Shown here: piece by piece, positions 47,005 through 58,437 of the stretch
Layout of the letters: every line of letters starts with the position of its first letter
Position numbering within the stretch: position 1 is the first letter of the stretch
DNA from: Aspidiotus rigidus
Taxonomy: Eukaryota > Arthropoda > Insecta > Hemiptera > Diaspididae
Length of the DNA stretch: 64,000 bases
Direction: 5' to 3'
Assembly (NCBI GenBank): GCA_035079385.1
Contig: JAVHKY010000074.1
Span: 1,860,001-1,924,000 of the forward strand
Made by a program: the position numbers and the translations under genes
Notes under the pieces: generated by a model
Databases searched by the model: none
What the model was told of the DNA's origin: nothing
What the model saw: only the letters and a program-made list of their open reading frames with translations

Positions 47005-47363
47005 TTCGTAAATGAAAATGAAATACATATTATATCAATGATTGTGCATATTTGATTGAGAGGTACGCCCGAGTATTTTTTAGGTAGATGCTCAATCTCA
47101 TTGCAATAATGTTTTGAAACTGCGTGAAGATGAACTAAGATGGCATACTGATTATGATCACAGTTGGACTCACGGTACAAGAACATTTTGGTTCAGATGC
47201 TAAACGACACTTGGTCAATTTACTGCATCGTTATTTTATTTTGGGAGAAAATCTTGATGAAACGCTCGTTGACGAAATGTTGTATATGAGAAAACATCGC
47301 AGAGAGATTTATTGAGCCTATCGCTCAATCATCGATGGAATACTTATTTTTATCGGATTAAAA

Positions 47364-48099
47364 TGAAAAAAAAAAGCGATTGAAGCAAAAATCTGCAGAC
47401 TGAAAGAAGAATTTCGTGCTCTAAAAATCGAATTAGAGAAATTTCAACAAGAGGAAGATGCGTCTATTTTAAACACCGCGTGTGTCGTGTAGGTATGACG
47501 ACAACCAGTGGGGCGCGTTATCATTCTGTTTTAGAAAAATTGAAGCCTTCGATCGGTGAGTTAGACATCCCCAAGTACATGTAATAAAGTGTTTTCATTT
47601 ATCTGCGATCTTAGTTATAGTCGAGGAAGAATCATTTTCTCAATTTCATTAACACAGTGGTTCAATTGAGTTGAAAATATTGGGAAAAAAGGCACGGGCC
47701 GAGGGTTTAGACGGGGGAGTCTTTTATTTCTAGCTACGCTGCTAGATTGATCTTTAGTAAGATCGTGTATCGCAATGATCGCTGAAGCTTCCGTTGTATG
47801 ATAGAATTTCTCATATTTATTCGATTGATAATCAATATCGAATATATTTGTGTTTCAGTTTAGAACCGAGAAAATGGCGAAAGTACGTATTTGTGTTGTG
47901 GATGAATACCAAGGGGAAGAAAATGATACCATAATTTTGTCGCTCGTTCAATCCAACCAAGAAGGTGTTGTAGGGTTTCTGAAATTTGAAAACCGACTTT
48001 GTGTAGCCTTATCGAGAGCCCGAAAAGGATTTTATATTATTGGAAACATTTCGATTCTGTCTCGAAGTAGTTCTCTGTGCCAAAAAGTTCATGGAATTG
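47364..48099 (+). pseudogene. ZNFX1-like superfamily 1 helicase pseudogene with internal deletion
   Basis: The first exon-like piece (47364-47555) encodes a charged coiled coil (AKICRLKEEFRALKIELEKF) followed, after a frameshift near 47485-47493, by VGMTTTSGARYHSVLEKLKP and a gtgagt donor. This is the VIGMTTTGAA...L...P.I block that precedes the DEAA-type motif II in ZNFX1 helicases. After an intron ending tgtgtttcag at 47858, a second exon (47859-48099) encodes VRICVVDEYQGEENDTIILS (motif V) and NRLCVALSRARKGFYIIGN (motif VI), ending at gtaagt. Roughly 300 residues between motifs II and V are absent, so it is a decayed or rearranged copy. ZNFX1 acts in small-RNA and antiviral pathways in animals (family knowledge). 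No zinc fingers remain. Confidence 0.75.
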
Positions 48100-48109
48100 G
48101 TAAGTTTGG

Positions 48110-51100
48110 TAACCGTCGAATTACCAGCTACCATTCTCAAGAACATATTGTAAGCCGCCAAAAGGCAAAAATTGTAAAAGAGGTTGAATTAACCCATTGC
48201 AAAATTAAATACAGGTATCCGGAGTTTATATTTTTGATAGTAATAATTGTTAGTTCAAGTCTGTGACTCCAAGGGGTAATCATCATTTTCTTGTGCTTCG
48301 CTCAATTGCATCTTGTAGAGTCTACGAACTAAATGGTCCCTGAATAAGTCTTCTCAGAAGTGAAGAGCGGTTGAGGTAAGTTTGAGTGATTCTTGAGAAA
48401 TGGTCAGACACGACTTGAGGTCGGTAATATTATTTGGTTCGGTTAATTCGTATTGTTTGGGAACTAAGAAAATACTTTCAAAAAGTAGAATTCCAATGAA
48501 TGGTACGAAATTTATTTACTCGGTCCACGAAATCTCAAGAATTATTGAGTGCTATGGCATTTTGACACCTATAAATTACGCGTTACTTCGTTTGATTTAT
48601 TGAAACGATTCGTTGTATTGACCGTGATACAAATTCAAGTGATGGGTGGCAATTAATACACATGTGTGCTTCTATCTATTTCTCATCTTTGTACCCAGGT
48701 GCGGTATCCAATTTGACCTGTACCCACCTCCGATACGACGTTTGTCTTTGGCTCAAGTCCTTCCCCTTTTAACTTATTGTTACGTGACTTTATACCGTTT
48801 CCAGTCTAAAATATTTCTCTGCACTATATTGGCATATAAATTTTTCCAATTTTGGGTGATGTTTGATGTTGTGCTTTCACGTTGTGGTACATATTTAAAA
48901 CTTGAAAATTATATTGATGTAAAGAGATATTTTTCTTCTTGATCGGTTTCTATTTCAGGCAGTAGTTCCAATATTTCTCAAAGTTTCTTATCACTTCCTT
49001 GCAAATTATATACACTTTTAATTTATAACCCTACGAAGGGTAGGTACAAAAGTTAATACACGATGAATAATAGAGGTTCCGCTTATTACTCGTGATTTTA
49101 CCTTCAGCAAAGCTGTTCATTCATATGATGATGATTTGGCTAATGAATCATTCATTGAGAAGCCGTCAAGTTTACCTTTTTTTCTTCGAATGTAAAATGT
49201 ACTTAATGTTACTAGACCGCTTGCACATGACGCAAAATATTTACTTTCACGTAATACTCAAGGCATCCGGTACCTTCTAAGGTACCGAGTTTGCGACGAA
49301 GTCATGTCCCCCACAGTACATTATATTACCAAGATCTGCATTGTTGTATTTATACTAAAACTTCAGATTGACGACGATACCGCGCATCTCATCTTTTATG
49401 AATATTACTCGTATCAAAACGCATTACGTTTTATACATCAACTTGATGGTGGTAATTAAAATGTAATGTTATGTACTGCTCTCAATCATACTTTTTAACA
49501 CCTCTGTATGGAATTTTGCTTTTATTCTGACTCCATTGAATCATGACGGGGTGAGACTTCTATTATTTCTCCATTAAAAATATCTCGCATCATTGCGAAA
49601 ACTGGGTAAGAAACTTCGGGCGAAAAGGGTTTTTTTGGAAATTTCGCAGTGTCAGAGACACTCGAGATCGATGTTATGACACAGAAATATTACAGTGGAT
49701 TCGTCGCGCTCACATCTAGCGGAAGGCGAGCTTGCTCATCTTTATTTACTCAAGCAAAGATAAGATAAAAGTTGACTCGAAAATGTGATTCCTTGTTGTT
49801 TTCTTTTTTCGGTATGACAGTCCAAAAGTAGATACATACCATTACGGTACAAAATCAACTCGCGTGTGTTTCGTCGCGTTGATGGCCTACATTTTTTGGT
49901 AATCGCTCGAGCATAAGTTTGTGGATGTTTGATTCGTATATGCGCGCGTGTATGTGTGGGTAATGCGGTAAAATTATGATGAATCAATCGTTGGCTAGAC
50001 TCGCTGCTAGATTGGAGAAGCAAATCAATATTATAAAATATACGCTGCATTGCTTTACATTTATAGAATGGGTGAGTGAAATTTACTTTCGAAGTTTTCT
50101 ACGCGGGAAACCATAATCTAGCTATGCTCATTGGCTCGAGTTGGTTTATTTGGCTCTCACGTCGTGTCAGACCGTACGGGTTTTAATTTTAGTATAGCTA
50201 TCTACTCCTGTTAGACTGAACTTTCTCATCGGGATGAGTTTTCGAGCAAGTGCCCGCCGTCTAATGTAAACTTTATTTCATTCGATATTCGTTGCGGGTT
50301 ACGCGTTTTTGAGTGAGGAAGAAAGAGCAAAATAAACAAAAACAGAAGAACTCTTTTAAAATAGTGGCGAAAAAGATACTATAAGCTGAAGCGATAATTA
50401 CGAATAATTCATTATTCGCATCATTGTCGCGAACTTTCGGAAGTACGATATCAGGAAACGAAAGTCGTTTTAAAAACTTGGTGAAGCGATTCAATGCTAT
50501 GAAGCGTGCTCTGGTTGAGTCAAAATAACCTGACATGTGACATTGCTTTTATTTGGTGATGCCTGGTCAGACCTACGATCGGTTTGATTGCAAAAGATGA
50601 ACAAAGTGACTATTCAATAGAAAAGGTCGATGACATCTGATGGGAATAATTTTCGTCTGTATCGTAAGATAGTGTACAAGCCTAGGAACAAAAGAAAACG
50701 CAGGCACCGGCTGAATGAGATAGGAGCGAATGCGGGATAGTCTATTACACGCTACGCTATAAAGTATCATTACTTAACTGGAACGATCATAGTTGTTGCT
50801 TCGATAAGATAAACCGAATCGCTCTCATTAAACACACCAGTTAAACAAATACTCGTATTACAGCTACTTTATAGTACGATATAAGTTTCGGCACTAAATC
50901 GGGCGTCGAGTAACAGTTGGTTTTAAATTATTACTAGCATATCGTAAGAACGGACTGGAATCGCGATGCGGCTTCCCCTTTTGAAAATTTAATGTTGCTT
51001 TCAGCCGAATACGCTGTGTAATATATTCTTGCCGTTGGATGTGCGTATAAGTTTGGGTAGATTCAACGTTATGGAAGAACACGAGTTAATAAGGGATTTT

Positions 51101-52640
51101 CAGTCCAGGTTTAACTTATTAGCGCAGTTCACCGATGAGAATGCCGTTGTTTCGATCCTACTGTTCACTGACGCTTTTCCGCTCAAATATAGACCCTGTT
51201 TTACTTTCTAACCAACCGATGGTTTTCACTAATTGTTTCCGATTCGCTCGTATTCGGAACTATTATAACTTTTGCCACTTTCGTATGTATCCCAGTGTTT
51301 TTGTTGTCGGGCTCCAACAAAAAATTGTCTAGAAGAAATCTGAAGATGTGATCCTACATTGAGATGATATAAGGGAAGTAGGCCACCCCGAATTGACCTC
51401 ATTGCTGCCCCGAACTAAAGAGCCTCTTTCCTGGAAGGCGGTTGACGGCTCGCTCGTCTCTGCTCTTATAAATTTGGTAGACTGTTTAATATTGTCTCTG
51501 ATGTAGAAAACACAAAAGAGGCTATTTTCTGAGAAAAGCATCGAGTTTTGAAAGGAAACAAAGAGGAACAAAGTTGAAGCTCTTGTACTTCCTTTCAGAT
51601 GACATCTACTTCGCGATTGTATTGTACCCATCATGTCGTGGGTACATTGTATCCATTCGGTAGAAAAATCACCGTGAACCGTGGTCAATCACCTTTCAGG
51701 GAAAATTCTTGTACAAAACCTTGAGAGACTATCAGGGACTCATTGACATCTTTAAGGGTTTTACCGGCACCCTACCCGCCTATTGACTATTGGGAATTCG
51801 CGAGACCGAATTGCCTCCCCCCTTTTGATGGACTTGGAATTCTAGAGATCTAGACTTGATCCAGAAATCTGCGAGCCCGAGTTCGGGTTCCCAGCCTTAG
51901 AGTACAGTATATTAGGCTAGCTTTAAACTAGATGATGCTTGACATGCAATTGCTTTGTCTCTTGGTGACCTTACAAAATAATGATGTCCCAAGATTAATG
52001 ACGTCACAAACTATAATGGTATCAAGCATTGTGATGATGTCACGTGGAAGTTTAAACTGGTTGATGTCTTTACTATACTTTTATTTGTTTCATTTGCTAT
52101 CGGAAAAAAGAAAAAAGAAGATGAATTTGTGAGAAGATATTAAAAATTATATTTATTCATTTTGCTCCATCGCTTAGCTGATTAATATTCTCTTTTCAAC
52201 CATTTGAAGGGGAAGAACTTCTCCAACTTTATACGGACATTTGTCGATTGAAGACACACATTTTAATGCTGAATGCTGATTGATTTACAAATACATTCAC
52301 ATGTCTTCTCTCAAATACAAATTGCATTATGTATCATTGTTTTGCTTTAATTGTCGTTCATGATCTCCTTTGCAATCCGAAAATATCTCGCTCTTTTCGT
52401 CGCTAGAAATTGGCTGTATGCAAATATCGATATCTGGTGCATCCTTAATGTGCATTTACCTTCGTGAAATTTTTGTTATAGTTGCACGAATTGGCTGCTA
52501 TTCTTGTACTTATAACCATTAATATTCTCTGATTTTATTGGAAAATCAGTGTCGGTATTATTTCTTGAAATAAGATCTTCAAATTCTTATTCTACTAGTC
52601 TGAAAAATTTTAAAAATGTAGTCGTTCTGTAGGAAAAAAT
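48110..52640. other. No gene recognised
   Basis: Open frames of 60-120 codons occur on both strands (48400-48942, 49742-50050, 51329-51688 and others) without recognised domains. 51.7-52.05 kb contains TGACGTCA and 'gatgatgtcacgtgg' words related to the 24.5-25.1 kb repeats. Nothing firmer can be stated. Confidence 0.4.
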
Positions 52641-52647
52641 ATTGTGG

Positions 52648-52899
52648 TTAATTAACACGTACATCTATCGCCAACTCTGATTTATTGTCGGTCCAAAGAT
52701 CACCAATTTTAGGCTTAACATCACTCTTTCTCTCAACCCGATTTCCAGCTCCTTTATCCTTTCCAGTGATATTTTTGAGAGTAACATTTACGCAGAACAC
52801 CTCACACAATGTTCTATCGACTCTATTAGAGTAGATTCGTCCACACACATCACAATGAAACCCTTCAACCATATTAATATAATTATTTCGTCTCATGGT
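52648..52899 (-). CDS. Hypothetical small protein with a cysteine cluster
   Basis: From an internal ATG the frame reads MTMRRNNYINMVEGFHCDVC, then GRIYSNRVDRTLCEVFC and a lysine-rich tail ending LWTDNKSELAIDVRVN. The C-x2-C ... C-x3-C arrangement could bind zinc. The start is uncertain because the frame stays open upstream without an ATG. No family is recognised. Confidence 0.3.
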   Translation of the reverse strand, partial: TMRRNNYINMVEGFHCDVCGRIYSNRVDRTLCEVFCVNVTLKNITGKDKGAGNRVERKSDVKPKIGDLWTDNKSELAIDVRVN

Positions 52900-53324
52900 C
52901 ATTGTCACCAATAATTTTAATCCCCAACGCGTTATGTCGAACACCACAAGGATGATTAGACTTGCCAAAACAATAAACTTTCTTAACTTGAACGGAATTT
53001 GCCAATAAGGGCGAAGTATGCGCTGCTATGCGGCGTTTCTCCAAAGCTTGCACTCGAAGGTGATGAATGATGATAAGTGATGATTATTGGTAACCTTCTC
53101 AATTCATGAATATTGTTCATTTTTGCTTCAACTATTGATCTGTCAATTTATATGTAAGTAGGAACCTATATTTTCTCTTATCTTTTTGTAAATTTGATAT
53201 GTCAACTTTACTACAGCACCTGTCTACAAATGTTGAGAAGGCGCTCTTTAATATGTCGCGACAATAATGAGACAAAAATGTGGATAAAACCAATTTAAGG
53301 AGTTTAGCACCAGCTGTTTTGAAA

Positions 53325-53573
53325 ATGGATCAAGGAACAAATTCCATTAGTGATGGTCTATCAAACAATAAAATGGGGAAATATTACGATCAAAATTTGG
53401 CACAAGATGCAAAGAAGTTGGTCAATGATGGATCCAGTGTTATCTGTAATTTAAGCATTGAAGGCGAGCAAGTTGAATATTCTTATCCTACACCCGTGAC
53501 ATTTAACGATTTAATAGATAGATATTTGTATTACAATTTTCAATTTATTTGCTTGAAAATAGGTAACTTATAA
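53325..53573 (+). CDS. Hypothetical ORF (82 aa), possibly part of the same gene as 54014-54418
   Basis: The first ATG is at 53325 (MDQGTNSISDGLSNNKMGKY), ending in VTFNDLIDRYLYYNFQF. Composition is protein-like, with no low-complexity. It is not recognised. The next plus-strand frame with similar composition starts 440 bp downstream, so they might be exons of one gene, but no clean donor/acceptor pair was established. Confidence 0.3.
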   Translation: MDQGTNSISDGLSNNKMGKYYDQNLAQDAKKLVNDGSSVICNLSIEGEQVEYSYPTPVTFNDLIDRYLYYNFQFICLKIGNL

Positions 53574-54013
53574 TTTCCTGGAAAACTTTATTTACGATGG
53601 TATTACTTGATCTAATGTCAGGAATTCATCTTCATCATTGGCTGACATGACTAATTTCAGTTCAGATGTTGTGACGGTGGTGCCAAATTTGTTCAACGGA
53701 TTTGTTAGCAGTTCATTGATAGTCGTACAATTGGGGTGTTCTCGGCTTTGAAGTGGATAAATTTTTTTCTTACGGAGCATACCTATTTCTGCAAACATTA
53801 AGCAGTAGATAAGAAACTTGAGATTGTATCAGTCGGGATTGGCAATGGCGCTGTTGAGAACGAGATAACCATCTCGGAAACTCGACTTTGACTTTGGCTC
53901 GACGTTGACGACGCTGTTGTGGACGCTGGCGCTTTCTCGCTGGATCCGGACGGTACATTTCGGCTTTTGCTGGCTTTGGAAGCTGTGGCTCGATCCTCGG
54001 AAACTCGACTACA

Positions 54014-54418
54014 ATGTACCCAAGTCATTTTGGAAATGAAGTTGATGTTCCAAACATCACATTAGTTGATCTGGATCCAAAATCTGAAACTGAATTCAAA
54101 ACTGTTGATGATCTTCTTGTTAAGCGCCCAGACTTGGTTGGAAATTGTGTTCTGTTTCTAATTTGGCCTGAACCAGAATTCGAGAACAATAATAATTACG
54201 ATATTGATGCAATTTGCAAATTACAGCTATGTTATGTGTTACCGCTGTATGAGACTACTGGGTTGAGTGGGAGTTCCGCTTTCCAAACTCTGTTGGATAA
54301 GAAGGAGAGTTCTGAATTGAAATGCTATCAAGAGAAGAATTTAGAGGTAAAATTGAATAATTATTCAATAGAAAAAGTCGCTCACCAAGAAGTAACTTTT
54401 GGAACTGATGATAAATGA
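54014..54418 (+). CDS. Hypothetical protein (134 aa), possibly continuing past a stop
   Basis: It starts MYPSHFGNEVDVPNITLVDL. It contains VDDLLVKRPDLVGNCVLFLI followed by a WPEPE turn, an Asn run, and DIDAICKLQLCYVLPLYETT. The sequence looks like a folded domain (alternating hydrophobic strands, helix DDLLVKRPDL). After the TGA the same frame remains open for 33 codons and includes GPLKPEVCVFELKVT, suggesting a premature stop in a longer ancestral gene. The family is not recognised. Low-complexity minus-strand frames upstream (53.77-54.03 kb) are not supported. Confidence 0.4.
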   Translation: MYPSHFGNEVDVPNITLVDLDPKSETEFKTVDDLLVKRPDLVGNCVLFLIWPEPEFENNNNYDIDAICKLQLCYVLPLYETTGLSGSSAFQTLLDKKESSELKCYQEKNLEVKLNNYSIEKVAHQEVTFGTDDK

Positions 54419-54566
54419 AAATTTTTATCTGAGAAAAACGACGGACCATTGAAACCAGAAGTTTGTGTTTTTGAATTGAAAGTTACCACAATGAAGAAAT
54501 CACTTACAGATCATTAGATACCATAATATAAAAATACTATGTTTCTTTTTAGTTTTTATACCCAGC

Positions 54567-54812
54567 CTACCTGAAAATCTTGACTAAAATGTCCTGCAAA
54601 GCTGTTTTTGTCGTCAAGTTTTCGTCGAGACTTGGCTGGTAAATTGTAATTCTACAATCATTTTCGATGAAATTTAAAGATTTAGAATTAAGTTTTCGAA
54701 GTATCTCCATTAAACTAAGCACATAACTTTTTCCGAACAATGTTAATATGCTATGTTCAACATGTGTAATCGAGTTCATGAATTTTCCAATAAGTACAAC
54801 ATAAATCATCAA
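54567..54812 (-). other. Unrecognised ORF (81 aa)
   Basis: It starts with an ATG pair (MMIYVVLIGKFMNSITHVEH) and ends with a helical ALQDILVKIFR. No domain is recognised and no splice support is seen. Confidence 0.2.
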
Positions 54813-54959
54813 TTTTCATGTCGGTTTTTAAAAAAATCTAATTATTAGAACAAAAAAATGAAAATATAAAAAAAAAGGGAAAAAACGACAACGCAGGTGC
54901 AAAAATGCACTACCAATAATTAATATTGCTCAATTTAGCCCATGTCACTACGAGTAGCA

Positions 54960-55330
54960 ATGAATCGATCAAAACTAATCTCCGCTTCCCTGGCTCTGGA
55001 AGAAGAGAGGAAAGCAGAAAAAAAATTACAATTTTTTTACATGAAGACTCATGCTAAAGCGAGACAGGAACCAAGAAAGAGGGCGAACGAGCGGAGCCCC
55101 ACGGAAGGCAATACCTCAAAATATTTCTCATTCCACACTTATTGGCGAACGAGCGGAGCGAGTGAGCCCTAAGAAAGGCATATCTCAAAATATTTCTCAT
55201 ACAAGACTTATACGACGCTACGCTAAGAAAGGTAAGGCGGCAAACGAGTAATATCTCACAAACACTTGACCTAAGAGAAGCCTAGACTAAAATATTTCAA
55301 GACGAACTGATAAAATATAAGAGATATGAA
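54960..55330 (+). repeat. Interspersed repeat, copy B
   Basis: Same order of words as at 26625-26990: 'gggcgaacgagcggag', 'aaaatatttctcat', 'aagaaaggtaaggcggcaaa' and the end segment 'gaagcctagactaaaatat' with 'ataaaatataagaga'. The plus-strand open frames across it are by-products of the repeat. Confidence 0.6.
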
Positions 55331-55357
55331 ACTATAAAAAACAAGCATTCGTTCAGA

Positions 55358-55663
55358 CTTACTCATAATGACACCGTTTAAAACTGTGACTTCTTCTTCT
55401 ACCTTTTTTTGATAATTCGCGTTTCGAGGCTCGTGTGGATACTCATCACTTTCCCTACGTATTTCCATTTTCAAATGCATCTAGCTTTAAAATTGTTGCA
55501 AACTTCCTGAGCATGATTTAAAAATCTCTCACAAAAATGAACAGAAGTCTCTTCATCACCAATTTTGTCAAGTTTTAGGAGTACTATAATTATTGAAGCG
55601 AGATGAAGTAAACAATAATTGTTTAATTGTGACGAAGTGATAGGATGCGTGATGGAGTCATTT
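55358..55663 (-). pseudogene. Exon-like unrecognised coding segment
   Basis: A strong acceptor (ttcactttcag) ends near 55678. The frame after it reads TQEENDSITHPITSSQLNNY and then a hydrophobic helix HLASIIIVLLKLDKIG, ending NNFKARCI. An overlapping second frame, MEIRRESDEYPHEPRNANYQ, leads to a gtaagt donor at about 55362. Either two exons abut or a frameshift separates them. The family is unknown. Confidence 0.3.
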
Positions 55664-56009
55664 TCTTCTTGAGTCTGAAAGTGAAAAAATGAACGCATGG
55701 TGTTGCATGACAGGTGTGTATGGATTTTTGAGTACAATACTGAAGAAAATGAGTGCTATAATTTCATCTTCAATTCTGTGAAACGTTAATCTCCTGCAAT
55801 AGAGCGATATGTGGAGGTGCCGCAGGTTCCAACGACGGGACGATCAATTGGAAGAAAAATATGGACAACTAAATCCGTCATTGTACATGTTTGAATCATT
55901 TGAAATCGTGGGGTTAGTCAATACTATTGTTTTGGCAGTAAGTCAGGACCCCTGTCAATTATTTTACACAACGCTTGTTGTTTCAATTGATAATTTTTTG
56001 TGGAAGTAG

Positions 56010-57415
56010 ATAAGTACTTCCTTTTTGTTATTGTTTACTATTTTTATGTAGAAATTCTTATTATTTTGATTGCACGTTGATGAGCTTAGTTGTATGCCTA
56101 CAAAAAATCTAGTGGTAATTTTGAAACCATGCACCTTCGTTATAAAGAGTAAGTAAACCTTGAATTATATAGAAAATCCTTTTGTGATGCGAAAGTAGAG
56201 ATAAAATGTACACGAGAACGAGAAAACCTAAAATTTTCTGGAACTCGCTGTTCTGTGAAGGAATTACAAGATACTCGCACAATTGCGAATACATTATTTT
56301 TACTTGAATTTTTAATTTTGTTACATATTTCATTTTTTAGTATCAAAATAAGAATTATGAAATGAGAAAATTCAGTCATCCAAATTGTGTCAAAAACTGA
56401 TGTTCATATCACTTTTTCAATACGAGACACCATTCAGTCGAATATTTTTATTAATCGATGCTGTTGTTTTTAACAGGATTGTTGGGCTGTCCCACCCGTC
56501 TAGAGTTGCTTTTCACCATTCGTGTGAGCTATATTTAGGATTTTGAGAAAGAATGTACATCCTATATTTTTGTCAAGATATATTGATCATGTAGGTACTC
56601 CAGTGTACAAAACAAATGAAGCGTCGAAAAATGGTACTGTCGGACTGACTTATATATTTGTACTTCCACATGTATTCACGATGGTTAAATACGTATTATT
56701 TATGATAATACAGACTCGGAAGTCTGCACCATTATTATTAAGCTATATACGAGCATGTATATAATCTCGCGTCGGCTGTTCGCTGATTTAATTAGTCTCC
56801 TTACTGCCGACGTCATTTCGAGAAGATATTCGTACATCTGCATTGTATTTTAATCTCAGTTTATACCTTTGAACGGGGCGCATATTGGACTATTTACTAA
56901 AATTTTGAGCGTCTTCGAGTTTCTCCCTATCAACGTTGAATTCTATTACATCCGACAAAATTCTGTTGTTGAAATATTAATTATTATAAATTTCATTTTG
57001 ATTCAAAACAAGCCGCCCGCCTCTATTAAACCATTGAAATAAGTATCCAAAATTGAAGTCCCACCTATAATTGAAGGTTCTCGAATAATTTTCGAACACT
57101 ATGACCATATGCCACAAGATCAATGCTATTCAACTCTAGATCTTTTTTTGTGCAATACCTCCATAGAAGTGCTCAAAATTCTCTAATTACTAGATAGTAT
57201 AATGTCACGATCTTACCAAAAGTATATTGGCGTACAGCACTGGATCGTTTGCAAAATGGTTTGAACGCATCAGAATTGCGATGTCGCATCACTTATCAGT
57301 AGAATAGATGTGATGGACATTGAAGTGAGCATAAAATCACAAAAATAATCACATAAAAGCTACAATAAAACTAAACAACGAGAACAAGAAAGGGTCAATG
57401 GCCAAGGATAGAAAA
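56010..57415. other. No gene recognised
   Basis: AT-rich. Short frames at 56109-56379 (minus) and 56543-56764 (plus) are unsupported. Confidence 0.4.
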
Positions 57416-57424
57416 TAAAGGGCT

Positions 57425-58437
57425 TCAAGAACTATTCAAGTCCGGTTCGTCGTCACTTGATCCAAAAAGAGCGTGATCTGGCTCGTGATTCGCCTCTACA
57501 CCATCGTACATTGTGACATTGTGTGGATTAACGATGGATTTTGGTACGGAATAAGAAAAACAGTTTGAATTGGTGACTTTCAATGCTCGTAAATGTTTTC
57601 TGTGTCGTATACAGCACATCGTTTCCCTTTTCAAAGAATTTCTCGTCTTTGTCCCATTCGAAGTTACAACCGAGAAAATTCGTTCGACAGCAGCAGTACT
57701 GTGCGGCAGAAGAAACAGTACACAAATCGGACAAGCTTCATTATATTTGGATATGCCAAGCCTTCACCTGCTTGTTTGATACATATATTCAACACATTTG
57801 TAGAATTTCAGAATAGTACGCTCACCAAAATGCAAATTTCTGTCCTCCCTCAGCAGTTGTAACTCTGAATCCAAATCAAATACATAAATTTCAAAATCAT
57901 TTGGCACAAATGCAGCGATATGTGCCAAAGTTCGCTTGTTTTTCAATTTGACCGGGAAAAGAGAACTCACATTCCTTGAATAATTCTGCTTCTTTTGTAA
58001 ACGGAAATCTTCGTTGAGGAGTGAATCATAAAAATTGAGAATCGATTGTGAAAAATTCTTTCTTCTTTGATATCGAAACTTCTTTCGTGGTTAAATACGG
58101 CGTAACGTAAGTTCATCTTTCGAAAAATAATTTGGATTCGAGTGGCCATTCGGCTGATGTCATGTTTCATCATGCAAGTACTGATTTTTAAATTTTTCAT
58201 AATGGCTGCTCGAATTTGTTCCATTTTCCCATAGAGGTGGAAGATGGGAGGCTCTTCTGCTTCAAATTCTAAATTAACTTTATACATCATGGGAAGTATA
58301 TAGGATAGAAACCTAATAAGTATTTCTGTTACAGGATTCCTCTGCATATCTAAAATATACTCCATTTCCCTCAGTAAGGCAGCTTTTTCTTGATTCAATT
58401 TAACTGAGTTTCTAAGGTTGTTCACTTCAGTCTGAAA
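57425..58437 (-). pseudogene. hAT-like transposase-derived relic
   Basis: A strong acceptor (tatattttcag) at about 58437 opens a frame with LLREMEYILDMQRNP, then FLSYILPMMYKVNLEFEAEE and PPIFHLYGKMEQIRAAIMKN. This layout (a conserved helix, LP..., a neutral-to-acidic segment, IF.LY) is familiar from insect hAT-like transposase families before the C-terminal dimerisation region. The next frame gives VFDLDSELQLLREDRNLHF. A further shift gives YPNIMKLVRFVYCFF and a SNEFSRL-like hAT C-terminal pattern, ending near TNSNCFSYSVPKSIVNPHN. At least two frame changes are needed, so it is decayed. Assignment to hAT rests on pattern memory, not on catalytic residues. Confidence 0.5.

Noticed and set aside
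53770..54028. Minus-strand Arg/Gln- and Ser-rich ORFs
   Set aside because: Two overlapping low-complexity frames of the same segment, no domain or start support.
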